DNA of 18,673 bases from JAJVID01 sp035275805 (GTDB lineage Bacteria; Acidobacteriota; Blastocatellia; RBC074), in assembly GCA_035275805.1 (NCBI GenBank), contig DATEMG010000443.1:1-18673 (forward strand), written 5' to 3'. The notes beneath the pieces are model-generated. The model was not told the DNA's origin, did not search any database, and saw only the letters and a list, made by a program, of their open reading frames with translations. This document shows positions 18,547-18,673 of the stretch, piece after piece. Numbering within the stretch: the first letter of the stretch is position 1; each line of letters starts with the position of its first letter. Position numbers and translations under genes: made by a program.

Positions 18547-18673
18547 TCAGACCGGAAGATTGTCTTCAATGAAGGCGTTTTGAGGCGTAGGGAATTGAAC
18601 TCCGTCGTAGACGTCGTTCAACTTCTTGGCGGCGCCTTTGCGTCTTTGCGCCTTGGCGAGAAATGGGCTCTTC
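18547..18673 (-). CDS. Possible 3' end of an unknown gene at the right edge
   Basis: The minus strand is open from the right edge to a TGA at 18549-18547, giving 41 residues. The last 25 (LNDVYDGVQFPTPQNAFIED and following) read like ordinary protein, while residues 6-12 (AKAQRRK) are encoded by the octamer repeat at 18625-18659. I do not recognise the family. It could be a real gene end that absorbed a repeat, a short gene starting at the TTG inside KKLND, or chance. Confidence 0.3.
   Translation of the reverse strand, partial: KSPFLAKAQRRKGAAKKLNDVYDGVQFPTPQNAFIEDNLPV
18625..18659. repeat. Octamer tandem repeat (ctttgcgt type)
   Basis: CTTTGCGT (18636-18643), CTTTGCGC (18644-18651) and CTTGGCGA (18652-18659) are consecutive 8-bp units, preceded by CTTGGCGG at 18625-18632. 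Similar in style to the inverted repeat at 2835-2904. Strings of this kind are, to my knowledge, common between genes in acidobacterial and planctomycete genomes. Confidence 0.65.

Overview
The window looks like a chromosomal segment of a high-GC, soil-type Gram-negative bacterium, most likely an acidobacterium (possibly Blastocatellia). This is inferred from protein families and was not confirmed by any search. The clues are two tandem, very large Oar-like TonB-dependent receptors (N-terminal carboxypeptidase-regulatory domain, LPLNGRN plug motif, C-terminal Phe), a radical SAM enzyme of the spore-photolyase-like group, a DUF2203-type protein, and intergenic DNA with 7- and 8-bp periodic repeats. 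No rRNA, tRNA, CRISPR array, transposase or phage gene was seen.

Left part (1-2814): a DUF2203-like gene cut by the left edge (minus) is divergent from a secreted VirB10/TrbI-like small protein (plus). A pair of inverted heptamer repeats follows, then a radical SAM protein (plus) that converges almost end to end with a secreted NTF2/lumazine-binding-like protein (minus).

Centre (2815-9991): all plus strand. A good sigma70-type promoter (3037-3065) precedes a fused HAD phosphatase plus HerA/DUF87-like P-loop ATPase. About 130 bp further on is a 1357-residue STAND-like NTPase with winged helix and about 16 TPRs. Its leader carries two copies of an ACAAC-N6-GTTGT palindrome, the most striking unexplained cis element here. 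A phytanoyl-CoA dioxygenase family protein follows, separated from the TPR gene by a 13-bp triplication that straddles the TPR gene's stop codon. The two ATPase genes have the look of an uncharacterised signalling or conflict module, but nothing in the sequence fixes their function.

Right part (9992-18673): a perfect 16-bp hairpin separates the dioxygenase gene from two minus-strand paralogous outer-membrane receptors. Each receptor has a strong Shine-Dalgarno, and both share a conserved leader block with an AGGCT-type hairpin just upstream of the start. The second receptor ends at a clear intrinsic terminator. At the right edge is a possible 3' end of another minus-strand gene, containing an octamer repeat.
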